Below, piece after piece: positions 5,273 through 5,786 of a stretch of DNA of 5,786 nucleotides. How positions within the stretch are numbered: the stretch's first letter is position 1; each line of letters begins with the position of its first letter. The stretch is from an uncultured Clostridia bacterium (GTDB lineage: Bacteria > Bacillota > Clostridia > Christensenellales > Borkfalkiaceae). The translations under genes and the position numbers were made by a program. Below the pieces are notes generated by a model. That model saw only the letters and a program-made list of their open reading frames with translations, did not search any database and was not told where the DNA came from. The stretch lies in NCBI GenBank assembly GCA_946637575.1, contig CAMPBJ010000067.1:1-5786 (forward strand), written 5' to 3'.

Positions 5273-5786
5273 TCATTCTAAAACAAAAAATTTTTTATAG
5301 AAATTCTTATCTATCGAACGGATTATGTTAACAAGTTCGTCGTCACCTAAAACGCTGCATCTTCCTTCGGCGTATTCTTTATCCACTCTCTCTTTGATTT
5401 TAGCGACGATCGGGTGTGATTTTTCGATCTTTCTGTCTCCTTCTAACTCAAAGTAATCGTTTATCCAGTAAGCGATACCCGCAAGACCGCTGGTGTTGTT
5501 GATCGAAACGTGAAGGGGACGGTTAAGGATCTTTTTCGTGTCGAATATGTTGTATATCTCTTCGTCCTTTAACAGTCCGTCGGCGTGAATACCCGCTCTC
5601 GTGGAGTTAAAGCCCCTACCGACGAACGGCGTTCTCGGCGGAACGACGTAACCGACTTCGCGCTCAAAGTAATTTGCAATGTCGGTAATTGCGGTAAGAT
5701 CCATGCCGTCTTCCGTTCCGCAAAGAGAAGCGTATTCTACGACCATCGCCTCGGTCGGACAGTTGCCCGTTCTTTCTCCTATACCC
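5273..5786 (-). CDS. Re-citrate synthase / 2-isopropylmalate synthase family protein (DRE-TIM metallolyase), C-terminal part only
   Basis: The last 170 residues are visible; the frame stays open through the right edge, so the internal ATG at 5746 is not the start. The fragment opens with GIGERTGN, the end of the TIM barrel in the LeuA/homocitrate/Re-citrate synthase superfamily, which condenses acetyl-CoA with a 2-oxoacid. TRAGIHADGLLK (visible 62-73) matches the SGIHQDG segment after the barrel in LeuA. NTSGLAGIAYWIN follows at about 97-109. Only about 100 residues follow the GIHADG motif, so there is no room for the C-terminal leucine-binding domain of classical LeuA. That favours a Re-citrate synthase (as in Clostridium kluyveri) or homocitrate-type enzyme, which I think more likely than true LeuA, but the barrel residues that would decide are outside the window. 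No clear terminator follows; the P-loop gene is 86 bp downstream. Confidence 0.83.
   Translation of the reverse strand, partial: GIGERTGNCPTEAMVVEYASLCGTEDGMDLTAITDIANYFEREVGYVVPPRTPFVGRGFNSTRAGIHADGLLKDEEIYNIFDTKKILNRPLHVSINNTSGLAGIAYWINDYFELEGDRKIEKSHPIVAKIKERVDKEYAEGRCSVLGDDELVNIIRSIDKNFYKKFFVLE

Noticed and set aside
5273..5746. Complete 157-residue gene starting at the ATG at 5746
   Set aside because: The same frame continues without a stop to the window edge and encodes the conserved GIGERTGN motif before this ATG, so the gene is a fragment of a longer one.

Overview
All six recognisable genes and one conserved unknown membrane protein gene lie on the minus strand, packed tightly, with no mobile element, CRISPR array, tRNA or rRNA visible. 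The protein set suggests an anaerobic low-GC Gram-positive bacterium, most likely of the Clostridia. It includes a DUF5685 protein paired with a J-domain-like protein, a short clostridial-type P-loop protein, an RlmD/RlmCD-type methyltransferase and a synthase of the Re-citrate/isopropylmalate family. I cannot place it more precisely from sequence alone.

In transcription order (right to left), the window opens inside the C-terminal third of a DRE-TIM metallolyase of the 2-isopropylmalate/homocitrate/Re-citrate synthase family (5273-5786, cut by the window edge). An 86-base AT-rich gap with a plausible promoter leads to a 135-residue P-loop ATPase-like protein (4779-5186). This gene ends at a perfect 14-bp hairpin terminator (4717-4754).

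Below that lies an apparent six-gene operon: thrC (threonine synthase), trpS (tryptophanyl-tRNA synthetase), a DUF5685 protein, a J-like/TPR/Cys-tail protein, a six-helix membrane protein, and the start of an rlmD-type 23S rRNA m5U methyltransferase cut by the left edge. The junctions are a 1-nt overlap, a 2-nt gap, a 25-nt overlap, a 1-nt overlap and a 1-nt gap, so co-transcription and translational coupling are likely. The best promoter for this operon (TTGAAA, 17 nt, TAAAAT) begins right after the stop codon of the P-loop gene, and its -10 box lies in the upstream arm of the terminator hairpin.

Most of the window is ordinary housekeeping. The parts that deserve attention are the DUF5685/J-like pair (the J domain has lost its HPD motif and carries a seven-cysteine tail, and the DUF5685 partner carries two Asp-rich motifs and a CxxC cluster) and the overlapping terminator/promoter before thrC. 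I see no clear evidence of a new defence or mobile system.
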